A stretch of 64,000 nucleotides of DNA, taken from Hymenobacter chitinivorans DSM 11115. Lineage in GTDB: Bacteria > Bacteroidota > Bacteroidia > Cytophagales > Hymenobacteraceae. The notes beneath the pieces were generated by a model that saw only the letters and a list, made by a program, of their open reading frames with translations, searched no databases and had not been told where the DNA came from. The stretch lies in contig NZ_PGFA01000004.1 of NCBI RefSeq assembly GCF_002797555.1, forward strand, positions 434,001 through 498,000. The letters are read 5' to 3'. Shown one piece after another: positions 1 through 7,837 of this stretch; the first letter of the stretch is position 1; every line of letters starts with the position of its first letter. The position numbers were made by a program, and so were the translations under genes.

Positions 1-10
1 GGAATAAAAA

Positions 11-30
11 GAGGTTTTTTATGAAACCTC
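11..30. other. Small AT-rich hairpin at window edge
   Basis: A 7-bp inverted repeat (GAGGTTT, 11-17; AAACCTC, 24-30) with a short A/T loop. It probably belongs to the 3' flank of a gene outside the window. Its function is not clear. Confidence 0.4.
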
Positions 31-56
31 AAGGCCAACGTTTACGAATAGAGACA

Positions 57-87
57 CACCTTAGCCTGCCGGCTAGGTGAATTTTTT
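57..87 (+). terminator. Terminator-like hairpin of an upstream gene
   Basis: The stem 57-66 / 71-79 (9 bp with one bulged T at 61, loop TGCC) is followed by a run of six T at 82-87. It lies just before the gene at 112 and most likely ends a transcript entering from the left. Confidence 0.5.
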
Positions 88-111
88 GCCGTACTAACCC
101 ACGTATTTGTC

Positions 112-909
112 ATGGAAAACAAGCAGAATCAACCCACCTCGGGTGCCAACGCTACCGGTACCAGCAAATCTGCCAACGCCTCTTCGCAACAGTCGAACAC
201 GCCTACTTCGCAGGGCGCTGCCGGCTCTCAAAATACTTCCGCCGCCACTTCCAGCTCCAGCTCTTCGGTTGGCGGCTCCCCAAACACCCGCACGGCTACT
301 GCCGAATCGTCGGCTAACCGCACCAGCGGCAGCATGAGTGACGAGTCGCGCAACCAGGAGCAGGACCAGAACCGCAGCCAAGGTCAGAACAAGCAGCAGG
401 ACGGCCAGTCGTGGATGAACATCTCGTCGTGGCTTGACGGCAGCAAGGAAATTCCGCAGTCGGTAAAAGACCTCGGCACCAAAGCGCTGGACCAGGTAAA
501 TAAGCTTAGCACCACCCAAAAAGTAGTGGGCGGCGCCCTGCTGCTCGGCGGCATTGGTTGGCTCTCGATGCGCTCGGGCAGCAAGCCATCGTCGACGCAC
601 CGCGGCAGCTACCGTTCCAAGTCGGAAAATGACTACAGCTCCGGTAAATCGTACGGCTCGGGCGAAAAAGACTACCTGAGCGGCTATGGCTCGGGCAGCC
701 GCAGCAGCGCCTCGGGCCGCAGCGGCCGTTACGGCGCCGATTCCAGCTACGGCTCGGATTCCGGTTCGGACTACCGTTCGTCGGGCTCCAACTCGGACTA
801 CCGCTCTTCCTCTGCAAGCAAAGACTCGGGCTCGGGCTACCGTAGTGGCAGCGCCAACACCAGCTCCTCGTCGAGCCTGGGCGACGACGATTACAGCGGC
901 AATCTGTAA
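112..909 (+). CDS. Low-complexity Ser/Gly/Tyr-rich protein of unknown function
   Basis: I do not recognise this 265-residue family. It has three parts. Residues 1-105 are very polar (Q, N, S, T) with no predicted structure. Residues about 106-155 hold a short possibly helical stretch and a Gly/Leu-rich hydrophobic segment around VVGGALLLGGIGWLSM, long enough for one membrane pass or an amphipathic helix. Residues about 160-265 are Ser/Gly-rich with about 11 regularly spaced Tyr in [S/G/D]-Y-[G/R/S] context and scattered Arg. There is no signal peptide. The codons are ordinary for the window, so it looks like a real gene. A terminator follows at 931-963. The composition resembles disordered, self-associating low-complexity domains, which is inference only. 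Confidence 0.75.
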   Translation: MENKQNQPTSGANATGTSKSANASSQQSNTPTSQGAAGSQNTSAATSSSSSSVGGSPNTRTATAESSANRTSGSMSDESRNQEQDQNRSQGQNKQQDGQSWMNISSWLDGSKEIPQSVKDLGTKALDQVNKLSTTQKVVGGALLLGGIGWLSMRSGSKPSSTHRGSYRSKSENDYSSGKSYGSGEKDYLSGYGSGSRSSASGRSGRYGADSSYGSDSGSDYRSSGSNSDYRSSSASKDSGSGYRSGSANTSSSSSLGDDDYSGNL

Positions 910-930
910 ATCAGCGTAGTTAAGACTAGT

Positions 931-963
931 AGAAAGCCGGGGGCAGTGCCTCCGGCTTTTTTT
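931..963 (+). terminator. Rho-independent terminator
   Basis: AAAGCCGG (933-940) pairs with CCGGCTTT (952-959), with a further short GGC/GCC pairing inside, followed by a T run to 963. It ends the transcript of the gene at 112-909. Confidence 0.8.
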
Positions 964-1112
964 GTGCCCGGTTTTTACTGCTTGAACGGCCAAAATGCCG
1001 GTGCTCCCCGAAAAAGCATTTTGCCCTGGGTTTAACTTCAGAATTTACCCAGAAATCACCGGTTACTTTCCTTTATAGTAGCACAGCATTTGGGGTACCT
1101 CTACTAGTTTTC

Positions 1113-1928
1113 ATGCTCTTTTTTTCAATTCGCTTTCTACTGGCATTGTTGGTAGCCCTGGAATCGGTGTCGGTGGGCCGCGCCCAGGTTCCGCTGTCGA
1201 ATCCGGCCGATACCTTGCACAAGTACGAAGAACCCCGGCCCGGCACGGCGCCGCCCGCCCGGGCCTGGTACCAAAAAAAGCTGGTGCGGGCCAGTGCCGT
1301 GCCGCTGCTGCTGATAGGTGGCGGTATTGCCTCGCTGGGCGACCATACGCCGGTGGGCAGCTATGCCGTGCGCCGGCAGCTGCAGGAGCACTTCCCCAAC
1401 TTTCACACCCGCGTCGACGACTACCTGCAGTACGTGCCCTACCTGGAGCTGGGCGCTACGACGCTGTTTGGGATTGAGTCGCGCGACGACCGGCTGAATA
1501 CGCTGCTGGTTATTGCCAAATCGGAGCTGCTGATGACCGTGGCCGTGACGGCCGTAAAGTACAGTACCCGGGTGCTGCGCCCCGATGAGTCGGCCCACAA
1601 TTCATTTCCATCCGGTCATACGGCGCAGGCGTTTCTGGCCGCCAGCATTGTGCACGCCGAGCTTCGGGGCAAAAGCCAGTGGTATGGCGTGGGGGCTTAT
1701 ACCGTGGCGGCAGGCGTGGGTACGTTGCGCATGCTCAACAACAAGCACTGGGAATCGGATGTGCTGGCCGGGGCGGGATTCGGGATTCTGTCGGCCCACC
1801 TGGCCTACCTGAGCCACCGCAACCGCTGGGGCCGCAAGCCGGGCGAGTTTTGCCGGCAGTGGCAGATGAGCCCAACCTGGCAGCCGGGGGGCGGAGCCGG
1901 GCTGAGTGTAAGCTGGCAGCCGCGCTAA
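1113..1928 (+). CDS. PAP2 superfamily phosphatase
   Basis: A 271-residue membrane-associated phosphatase. An N-terminal signal peptide or anchor (residues 1-24, ending GRAQ) is followed by a hydrophobic segment near 60-75. All three PAP2 signature motifs are present: K149-x6-RP157, PSGH at 166-169, and R206-x5-H212-xxx-D216 carrying the catalytic histidine and aspartate. Family members dephosphorylate lipid phosphates such as undecaprenyl diphosphate or phosphatidate on the outer face of the inner membrane, but the substrate cannot be read from sequence. It is monocistronic: a terminator lies at 1947-1987 and no gene is close upstream on its strand. Confidence 0.9.
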   Translation: MLFFSIRFLLALLVALESVSVGRAQVPLSNPADTLHKYEEPRPGTAPPARAWYQKKLVRASAVPLLLIGGGIASLGDHTPVGSYAVRRQLQEHFPNFHTRVDDYLQYVPYLELGATTLFGIESRDDRLNTLLVIAKSELLMTVAVTAVKYSTRVLRPDESAHNSFPSGHTAQAFLAASIVHAELRGKSQWYGVGAYTVAAGVGTLRMLNNKHWESDVLAGAGFGILSAHLAYLSHRNRWGRKPGEFCRQWQMSPTWQPGGGAGLSVSWQPR

Positions 1929-1946
1929 AGCCGGCATAGCAACCAT

Positions 1947-1987
1947 AAAAAAAGCCCGCCCGGTCAGAACGACGGGGCGGGCTTTTT
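1947..1987. terminator. Bidirectional terminator between PAP2 gene and tRNA-Thr
   Basis: AAAGCCCGCCC (1951-1961) pairs perfectly with GGGCGGGCTTT (1975-1985). It has an A run on the left and a T run on the right, so it can terminate both the PAP2 gene (plus) and the tRNA gene (minus). Confidence 0.85.
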
Positions 1988-1991
1988 GGGG

Positions 1992-2064
1992 AGCCTCTTA
2001 TTGGACTCGAACCAACGACCTGCTCATTACGAATGAGCTGCTCTACCAACTGAGCTAAAGAGGC
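1992..2064 (-). tRNA. tRNA-Thr(CGT)
   Basis: A complete 73-nt cloverleaf on the minus strand. The acceptor stem is GCCTCTT/AAGAGGC, the D arm contains AGCTCAGTTGGTAGAGC, and the anticodon stem GCTCA/TGAGC encloses loop TTCGTAA with anticodon CGT (reads ACG, threonine). The T loop is TTCGAGT. The discriminator base is T. The next bases are CCC, so the CCA end is not encoded and must be added enzymatically. Confidence 0.95.
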
Positions 2065-2253
2065 ATTTCCCAACGAACCTTGCGGGTTGGGGTGGCAAAG
2101 ATAGGCAGCCCGATGAACAAGGCGCAAGTGCCGGGCCGAAAAATTTATGCAAAACGTCATTTTTAGCCGCATAACCCCGGGGCCAGGTTTAGCGTTTGCA
2201 CGGAGGAAAAGCCTCATTCAGCGGCAGATAGCCGCTTATTTTTAGTTGGCCCA

Positions 2254-2721
2254 ATGAAGAAGAAAAAATCGGCCCGCTGGCCCCAGGCCCTGGGCAGCGG
2301 CCTGGCCGGAGCCCTGGTGCTTACCGCCATTCACGAAACGGCCCGCCGCCTCACGCCCGACGCCCCCCGCATGGACGTGCTGGGCATGCGGGGGCTGCGT
2401 AAAATTCTCGACCAAGCCGATGCGCCCCAGCCCGCCCCCGATACGCTGTTTAACCTGACTATGGCCGGCGACATTCTCTCCAACGGGCTCTACTACAGCC
2501 TAGTGGGCCGGGGCAAAAGGGCGTGGCGCCGGGGGGCAGTGCTTGGCTTGGCGGCCGGAATCGGTGGGGTGCTGCTGCCCGGGCCCCTGGGACTGGGCGA
2601 AGGACCCAGCAACCGCACCCGCCAAACCCAGCTGATGACCGTGGCCTGGTATGTGCTCGGCGGCCTGGCGGCGGCTGGTGCGTCGCGGCTTTGGAGCGGG
2701 GCCCGCAAAGCCCGTCGGTAG
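2254..2721 (+). CDS. Small Bacteroidota membrane protein, unknown function
   Basis: A 155-residue hypothetical protein. A lysine-rich start (MKKKKSARW) is followed by an Ala/Leu/Gly hydrophobic segment at about residues 12-28, a polar middle, and further hydrophobic segments at about 95-112 and 128-142. This fits a protein with two or three membrane passes and a positively charged C-terminus (ARKARR). I see no catalytic motif. It lies between the tRNA gene and an FkbM methyltransferase and has no terminator after it, so it may share a transcript with the next gene. Confidence 0.7.
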   Translation: MKKKKSARWPQALGSGLAGALVLTAIHETARRLTPDAPRMDVLGMRGLRKILDQADAPQPAPDTLFNLTMAGDILSNGLYYSLVGRGKRAWRRGAVLGLAAGIGGVLLPGPLGLGEGPSNRTRQTQLMTVAWYVLGGLAAAGASRLWSGARKARR

Positions 2722-2853
2722 GGGCGCTTCTGCCGATTCTGGGCGCGGCAATTGGGGCCCTGGTACCCTCATTCGGGGTTAGCAGCGCCGTTTGTCGCCG
2801 GGGGCGGGCCGAAGGTTCGCAGTTTGCCGGCTTTCCGGCATCTTTGCAGCCTG

Positions 2854-3624
2854 ATGAAAGAACTCCGTAAACTTCTGGTTCGGGCCCTGGGCTTCGAGCG
2901 GTATATCCGGCTGGTGAGCCGCGTGTATTTGCGCATGGTGGGCGCCGGCTGGGGCAAGGAGAAGTATCCGGAGCTGTTTTTCCTGGAAAAGCTCATCCAA
3001 CCCGGCTTCGTGTGCCTCGATATTGGCGCCAACCTGGGCTACTACTCCGTGGCCCTGTCGCGGCTGGTCGGGCCCGAAGGCAAGGTGCTGGCCGTGGAGC
3101 CGATTCCGCTGTTTCAGGAAATCTGGCGCGACAATGTGCGCCTCAGCGGCCACGACAACCTGACGCTGCTGCCCTACGCGCTGGGGGGCGAGAACATGAC
3201 CGTGCGCATGGGCACGCCCGAGCGCAACGGTCTGCTGCACCACGGCATGACCAAGGTGGCCGCCAGCAACCCGGCCGAAACCTACGCCCGCACCTACGAA
3301 GTACCCATGCGCATCCCCGACGAGCTGCTGGCTGATTTGCCCCGCCTCGACTTCGTGAAGTGCGACGTGGAGGGCTTCGAGTCGGAGGTGTTTCGTAATA
3401 TGCAGGCCACGCTGCGCCGCTTCCGGCCCCTGATTCAGACCGAGCTCAATGGCCTGGAAAACCGCCAGACGGTGGTTAGTCTGCTGGCGCAGCTGGGCTA
3501 TAAACCATTTGTGCTGTCCGAGCGTTTGGAGCTCGTGCCCTGCCCACCCGAGCAGCTCACCAGTCCGGTCACCGCCGATTTTTACTTTCAACCCACCAAC
3601 CCCGCTGCTCCGCTAGCTTCCTGA
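2854..3624 (+). CDS. FkbM family SAM-dependent methyltransferase
   Basis: A 256-residue enzyme. The SAM-binding motif I is LDIGANLGYYS at about residues 55-65, followed by an acidic VEP loop after strand 2. The later VKCDVEGFESEV block is the hallmark of FkbM-type methyltransferases, which methylate hydroxyls on polyketides or sugars. The substrate is unknown. The open frame reaches back to 2752, but I chose the ATG at 2854 because the family begins close to it and because a minus-7-like box (CATCTTTG, 2839-2846) lies 7 nt upstream. The stop overlaps the next start as TGATG, so the two genes are translationally coupled. Confidence 0.85.
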   Translation: MKELRKLLVRALGFERYIRLVSRVYLRMVGAGWGKEKYPELFFLEKLIQPGFVCLDIGANLGYYSVALSRLVGPEGKVLAVEPIPLFQEIWRDNVRLSGHDNLTLLPYALGGENMTVRMGTPERNGLLHHGMTKVAASNPAETYARTYEVPMRIPDELLADLPRLDFVKCDVEGFESEVFRNMQATLRRFRPLIQTELNGLENRQTVVSLLAQLGYKPFVLSERLELVPCPPEQLTSPVTADFYFQPTNPAAPLAS

Positions 3625-3920
3625 TGGTCAAGTTTCTGCTTATTCTCCTCATTATTTCCCTGGTTTTCCGGTTCGTGCTGCCGGTCATTCTGCGGCTACT
3701 CGTGGGCCGATTCGTGCAGAAGCAGGCCCGGCGCTACGGCCAGCAGTTTGGGGGCGGGGCCTCACCTTTTGAGGGAGCCTTTGGCGGCCGTCCCGCCGCG
3801 CCCACCCCCCCACCCGCAGGTGGCAACGTCCGCGTCGACTTCGTGCCCCCCAAGCAGGATAAAGGCACCCCCCGCGACTTTAAAGGCGGGGAGTACGTGG
3901 ATTTTGAAGAAGTGAAATAA
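3624..3920 (+). CDS. DUF4834 family small membrane protein
   Basis: A 98-residue protein with one N-terminal transmembrane helix (residues 3-27, Leu/Ile/Val-rich), then a basic segment, a Gly/Pro-rich linker, and a C-terminal acidic tail with the conserved-looking VDFVPP and GEYVDFEEVK segments. This is the architecture of the Bacteroidota-specific DUF4834 family, whose role is unknown. Its ATG shares one base with the stop codon of the FkbM methyltransferase gene. A strong terminator follows at 3936-3975. Confidence 0.8.
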   Translation: MVKFLLILLIISLVFRFVLPVILRLLVGRFVQKQARRYGQQFGGGASPFEGAFGGRPAAPTPPPAGGNVRVDFVPPKQDKGTPRDFKGGEYVDFEEVK

Positions 3921-3935
3921 GCGTCTCAACGATGT

Positions 3936-3975
3936 AAAAAAGGCCCGCGGTAGTCCTACCGCGGGCCTTTTTCGT
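3936..3975. terminator. Bidirectional terminator between converging genes
   Basis: AAAGGCCCGCGGTAG pairs perfectly with CTACCGCGGGCCTTT around a 2-nt centre, flanked by an A run on the left and T run on the right. It serves both the DUF4834 gene (plus) and the DUF5686 gene (minus). Confidence 0.9.
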
Positions 3976-3989
3976 GCGCTGCAGCTCCG

Positions 3990-6638
3990 TTAGAAACCAA
4001 TGCCGATGCGGATGCCCGAACCGACCTTTTCCTTGGACTGCAGGGAGGTAAAGAAGTCTACGCGCAGGGCTTTGAAGATGTGCTCCACGCCTAGGCCCAG
4101 TTCGACGTAATTCCCGGCCGCGGGCGTGTAGAGGTAATTGAGCGTAGCCACTTCCTGCCACTTCAGCTGGCGGAAAGCCGGGAGCTTGTTGAAGAAAAAC
4201 CCGTTGAAGTGGTGGCTGCCCCGGGCAATGAGGTACCGCTCGGCCGTGCTGTAGCGGTAGTTGTCGAGGAGCTGAAACTGCCGCTCGAAGTCGATGGCTA
4301 AGATGGTGCGGTTGCCGGCGAAGTGGCGGTAATCGACGAAGGTCAGGTCGGGGCGGCCCAGGTAGGCGCCGGCCGTGGCGCTGAGGCGGGTTTCGCCAAA
4401 AAGGCCAAAGCCCAGCTCTTTCTGGGCGCCCAGCTCGAGGCGGGTAAAGCGCACGTCGGCACCCAGCACCCCGCGGAAAGCCTGGCGCACGTTCAGCAAC
4501 AGGCGCGGGTAACGGGCGTTGTAGAGGTTGAACTTGCCGTCGGGGCGGGTTACGTACTGCTGGCCCGGCTGCCAGGTCAAGCCCAGGTCCAGGGTCAGGG
4601 CCTGACTGCGGCCGAAGCCCGTGCCCTGGGGCAGCTCGGCGGCCTCGGGCCGGTTGGGAGTAAAAGCCCGGCCCGGCACGTCCCGAATCAGCTCCACGGT
4701 AGTGTTGTAGAGCTCCTGCCGGTCGGCGTAGGCGGCGGCCAGGTTCACGAAGAAGCCGTTCAGGGCCTCGGTGCGGTAGTTGAGCTCCAGCCCGTCGCGC
4801 TGGTAGTACTTGTTGTAGTTGCGGTTAGCCAGCAGCGTATAGCTCGTATTAAGCAGCGGGGCGTTGAAGGGCGTGTGGGGCAGGTTGTTGTAGGGGTCAA
4901 AGTCGAGGATGGTGCGGCCCACGGCAAAGCCCACGCGGCTGAACGACTCAGGCCGGTACGTGTAGCTGCCCTTCAGGCTGGGGCTGAACTGCCGGCTCGA
5001 AAAGCCGTAGCGCAGGGTGGGCTCCAGCATGTAGTTGCGGCGGTCCTCGTAGCGCTGGGTGTAGGTGGCGTTGAGGTTGATGACCAGTCCTTCCACCGTG
5101 TTATACACCATTTTATCGGTCGGCGACTCTACCAAAATTGAGCGCCGCTTAAAAGTATTATTGTACGTGTAGCCACCCACGAGCAGCCCCATGAAGCTGG
5201 GTTTGTTGCGGATCCGGTCCATGGAATCCTGGTAGGGCTTCGACTTCTGGATAACTTCCACGCTGTCCTTGACGTGGTAGTCCTTGATTTCCTCCTCGCT
5301 CAGCGGAATGGGCCGGATAGAGTCCCAGTAGGCTTCGGTTCGTTCGTTGGCGCCTTTTTCAATCAGCATTACCTGACCTTTGGCCATGGGCTTGAGGGCA
5401 ATGCCGTCCGCGGGCAAAGGGGCTTCCCGCTGGGCTTTGGCTTTGGCGTCGCGGCGGATGGTACGGGTCAGGCCGCGCAGCTGGGGCCGGTCCTGCTTGG
5501 CTTCGGCCAGGGTTTCGCGGTGGGCCGGCTCATTGGTCGGCGGCGGGGTGGGGGCCACCACCGGCGCGTCGGGGTAGGTGGGCGTCACGCGGTAGTTCGA
5601 CAGCGAAGCGTTGATGGTGCCATTGCCCTTGAAGCCCAGACCGCCGGCGCTCAAACTCACTTTCTGCGACTGAATAATCCAGGCCTGGGGGTGGCCAGGT
5701 GCCGGGGCGTAGAGCACTTCCACCCGCAGCTTATCCACGTACTCGATGCCCGAATTGGAGTCTAAGCTCAAGTCCAAGCTGTGCAGGCGCCAAGTGCCGT
5801 CTTCGGCAATGTAGATGAAGCCCGAAAAGGCGGGGTCGATGCGGTGGCGGGGCGTGACGCGGATTTTGTTGATAGTCATGCCATTCTGCACCGAGGTGCC
5901 CACCAGCTCGTAGCGGTAAAATTGCATGGCGTTCTGGGCCACCGGCGAGACGAAGCCCCGCTCCGAAAAGCCCGATTGCAGCAGGTTTTCGTAGAAATTG
6001 AAGCTCTTGGAGGCCCTATTGAAGCTAAAGCCCTTGCTGCTGCCGCTCACCCGCGACGAAATCATGCGCTCCTGAATCTTGCCCGGCTGCCGGAAGCTCA
6101 TGTCCGACAACGACTCCGACAGATATACCACCCCGGGCTTAATGTCGGGGCCTACTTTCATAAGGCCCATAATCTTGCCCGGCACCTCGGTGAGGCGAAC
6201 AATGGACTTGATGTACATGCGGGCCGTGAAAGCCGCTACTTCGGCCCGGTGATACTTGCGCCAGTCAATGGCGTGCTGCACGATGGCGTAGGCCGGGTCC
6301 CGGTCGGAGGCCCGGATAAGCACCTCGCCCAGGTTGTAGTTTTCCGGCGTCAGCGTCACGTTCAGCACGGTAGCCGTGTCGCCGCCGGCCACGGTCAGCT
6401 GTTCCACCCGGGGCTTGAAGCCCACGTACTGGTACACAATTTCGTAGCGGCCCGCGTCGAGGCGCAGCTGGTAGTTGCCCTGCTCGTTGGAGGCCGTGCT
6501 GGTGGCCGAGCCGCGGACGGCCACGTTAGCAAAGGCCAGGGCCTCACCCTTGGGGTCGGTGATTTTGCCGCGCACAATGCCCGCCCGGGCCGCCGCCGCA
6601 CTCAATAAGACGAGAGCAATAAGTAGATAACGGGCCAT
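3990..6638 (-). CDS. DUF5686 outer-membrane protein with carboxypeptidase-regulatory-like domain
   Basis: An 882-residue predicted outer-membrane protein. A signal peptide (residues 1-19, ending AARA) precedes a CarboxypepD_reg-like beta-sandwich (about 20-95, with GKITDPKGEALAFANV and the YVGFKP block) that often precedes Bacteroidota outer-membrane barrels. The rest matches the DUF5686 layout: a mixed region to about residue 480, then alternating aromatic/polar strands characteristic of a beta-barrel, ending in IGIGF with a terminal aromatic residue. The ligand is unknown. A charged insert (about 365-410) is rich in Pro, Arg and Lys. It shares the terminator at 3936-3975 with the convergent DUF4834 gene. 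Confidence 0.85.
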   Translation of the reverse strand: MARYLLIALVLLSAAAARAGIVRGKITDPKGEALAFANVAVRGSATSTASNEQGNYQLRLDAGRYEIVYQYVGFKPRVEQLTVAGGDTATVLNVTLTPENYNLGEVLIRASDRDPAYAIVQHAIDWRKYHRAEVAAFTARMYIKSIVRLTEVPGKIMGLMKVGPDIKPGVVYLSESLSDMSFRQPGKIQERMISSRVSGSSKGFSFNRASKSFNFYENLLQSGFSERGFVSPVAQNAMQFYRYELVGTSVQNGMTINKIRVTPRHRIDPAFSGFIYIAEDGTWRLHSLDLSLDSNSGIEYVDKLRVEVLYAPAPGHPQAWIIQSQKVSLSAGGLGFKGNGTINASLSNYRVTPTYPDAPVVAPTPPPTNEPAHRETLAEAKQDRPQLRGLTRTIRRDAKAKAQREAPLPADGIALKPMAKGQVMLIEKGANERTEAYWDSIRPIPLSEEEIKDYHVKDSVEVIQKSKPYQDSMDRIRNKPSFMGLLVGGYTYNNTFKRRSILVESPTDKMVYNTVEGLVINLNATYTQRYEDRRNYMLEPTLRYGFSSRQFSPSLKGSYTYRPESFSRVGFAVGRTILDFDPYNNLPHTPFNAPLLNTSYTLLANRNYNKYYQRDGLELNYRTEALNGFFVNLAAAYADRQELYNTTVELIRDVPGRAFTPNRPEAAELPQGTGFGRSQALTLDLGLTWQPGQQYVTRPDGKFNLYNARYPRLLLNVRQAFRGVLGADVRFTRLELGAQKELGFGLFGETRLSATAGAYLGRPDLTFVDYRHFAGNRTILAIDFERQFQLLDNYRYSTAERYLIARGSHHFNGFFFNKLPAFRQLKWQEVATLNYLYTPAAGNYVELGLGVEHIFKALRVDFFTSLQSKEKVGSGIRIGIGF

Positions 6639-6770
6639 AGAAAAGTGATTTGCCAGAGGTGTGAAGGTAGATGAATTCCCGCACCATAGGGTTGCACGGA
6701 TAACCCAGGCAAGTGCTTTTCGACCAATTTTCGACCAATGGCCGCCGGTTCAATACAAAGTGCATAAACG

Positions 6771-6801
6771 CAAAAAGGACGACCCGGGAGTCGTCCTTTT
6801 C
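6771..6801 (-). terminator. Terminator of the ferritin-like gene pair
   Basis: AAAAGGACGAC (6773-6783) pairs with GTCGTCCTTTT (6790-6800) around loop CCCGGGA. On the minus strand it ends in a T run, just after the stop codon at 6824. Confidence 0.85.
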
Positions 6802-6823
6802 TTCCTTATTGGCAGAGCCCTGC

Positions 6824-7798
6824 CTACACAAACAGCGTGGTTTTATTGTCCACGAAGTTGCGGGCAATGGCCTTCACCTTCACGTAGTCCAGGGGCTCGT
6901 CGAAGGCCTCCGAGGCGGCAGCCACCGAAATAGTGCTGTCGGTGGTGATGGTGCGGCCGGCCTGGACTACGTTGTCTTCCCCGGGGAAGGTAATGCCGGT
7001 GGGCACGCCGGGTGGCGGCGGGTTGGTGCCGGGGCCATACACGTCGGCCGTCGAAGGATTGGTATTTGGCGAAGGACCGCCCTGGTCCGTGCCCGAAATC
7101 CAGCTCTTGGGCGACACTTTGGGGTCGGAGCCGGCCGGAGTAGTGGCCGCGCCGGCCCCCGATACGTTGGCTGCTAGGCCGCGGCGAATGGTGCGGATGT
7201 GGGAGCAGTGCCGGGCTTCCACGGAGTGAATATTCAGGGCCGTTTCCAGGATGTCCTTGTTCGACATCAGGAAGGGCGCCCCGCCTTTGTAGGCCCGGAT
7301 ACCGGTATCAACAAATGACTGGGCCACGCCGAAGTACAGGGCCGTGCCACCGGGCAGCAGGGCCGGGGCAAAGGGGCCGAGCCCGGTGCCTTTGCCGCCG
7401 CTGTAGTCGAAGGCGGCGCGACCGGGGTCCGGAATGGCAGCCGAGCCCAGGGCGGCGCGCAGGGTTTTGATATGGCCGCCCTCGTCGTTGCGAATCTTTT
7501 CAATGGCGGGCCGGTCGGCGCTCGGAATCAGGCCGGTCACGTTGAGGCCCGTGTCGTAGAAGTAGTATTCCAGGTACTCCAGGCTCAGGGCCAGGTTCAG
7601 CACATCGTTGACCGAGGGGCCCGCCGACTGACCGTAGGCTTTGTTGAACAGGGCGCCCACAAAGCCTGGCAAAGCGGCGGCCGTCAGCTTCTTACCCATG
7701 CCCGTTAGGTGCTTAAACACCCGGCGGCGCGAGTCAAACCGGTCGTAGACTTCAGGGTCTACTTTTTCAATTTCCGTAATTATTTGGAACAGATCCAT
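6824..7798 (-). CDS. Ferritin-like (desiccation-associated type) protein
   Basis: A 324-residue member of the Ferritin_2/desiccation-related family. It has the paired helices with carboxylate/His motifs: LEYLEYYFYD at about residue 72, NDEGGHIKTL at about 103, and HSVEARHCSHIRTIRR at about 193. Residues 24-57 contain SRRRVFKHLTGMGKK followed by a hydrophobic stretch ending KAYGQ. This resembles a twin-arginine export signal set behind an unusually long charged n-region. The C-terminal third is Gly/Pro-rich and probably disordered. It is downstream of a second ferritin-like gene (39 nt gap) and ends at the terminator 6771-6801. The metal and physiological role are unknown. Confidence 0.85.
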   Translation of the reverse strand: MDLFQIITEIEKVDPEVYDRFDSRRRVFKHLTGMGKKLTAAALPGFVGALFNKAYGQSAGPSVNDVLNLALSLEYLEYYFYDTGLNVTGLIPSADRPAIEKIRNDEGGHIKTLRAALGSAAIPDPGRAAFDYSGGKGTGLGPFAPALLPGGTALYFGVAQSFVDTGIRAYKGGAPFLMSNKDILETALNIHSVEARHCSHIRTIRRGLAANVSGAGAATTPAGSDPKVSPKSWISGTDQGGPSPNTNPSTADVYGPGTNPPPPGVPTGITFPGEDNVVQAGRTITTDSTISVAAASEAFDEPLDYVKVKAIARNFVDNKTTLFV

Positions 7799-7837
7799 AG
7801 CGAAAAGGCTGATTTTTAAGCGAGAAAATGACTACTG

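Noticed and set aside
2752..2853. Longer start of the FkbM methyltransferase
   Set aside because: The added sequence is Gly/Pro-rich, is not found in the family, and lies before a promoter-like box.
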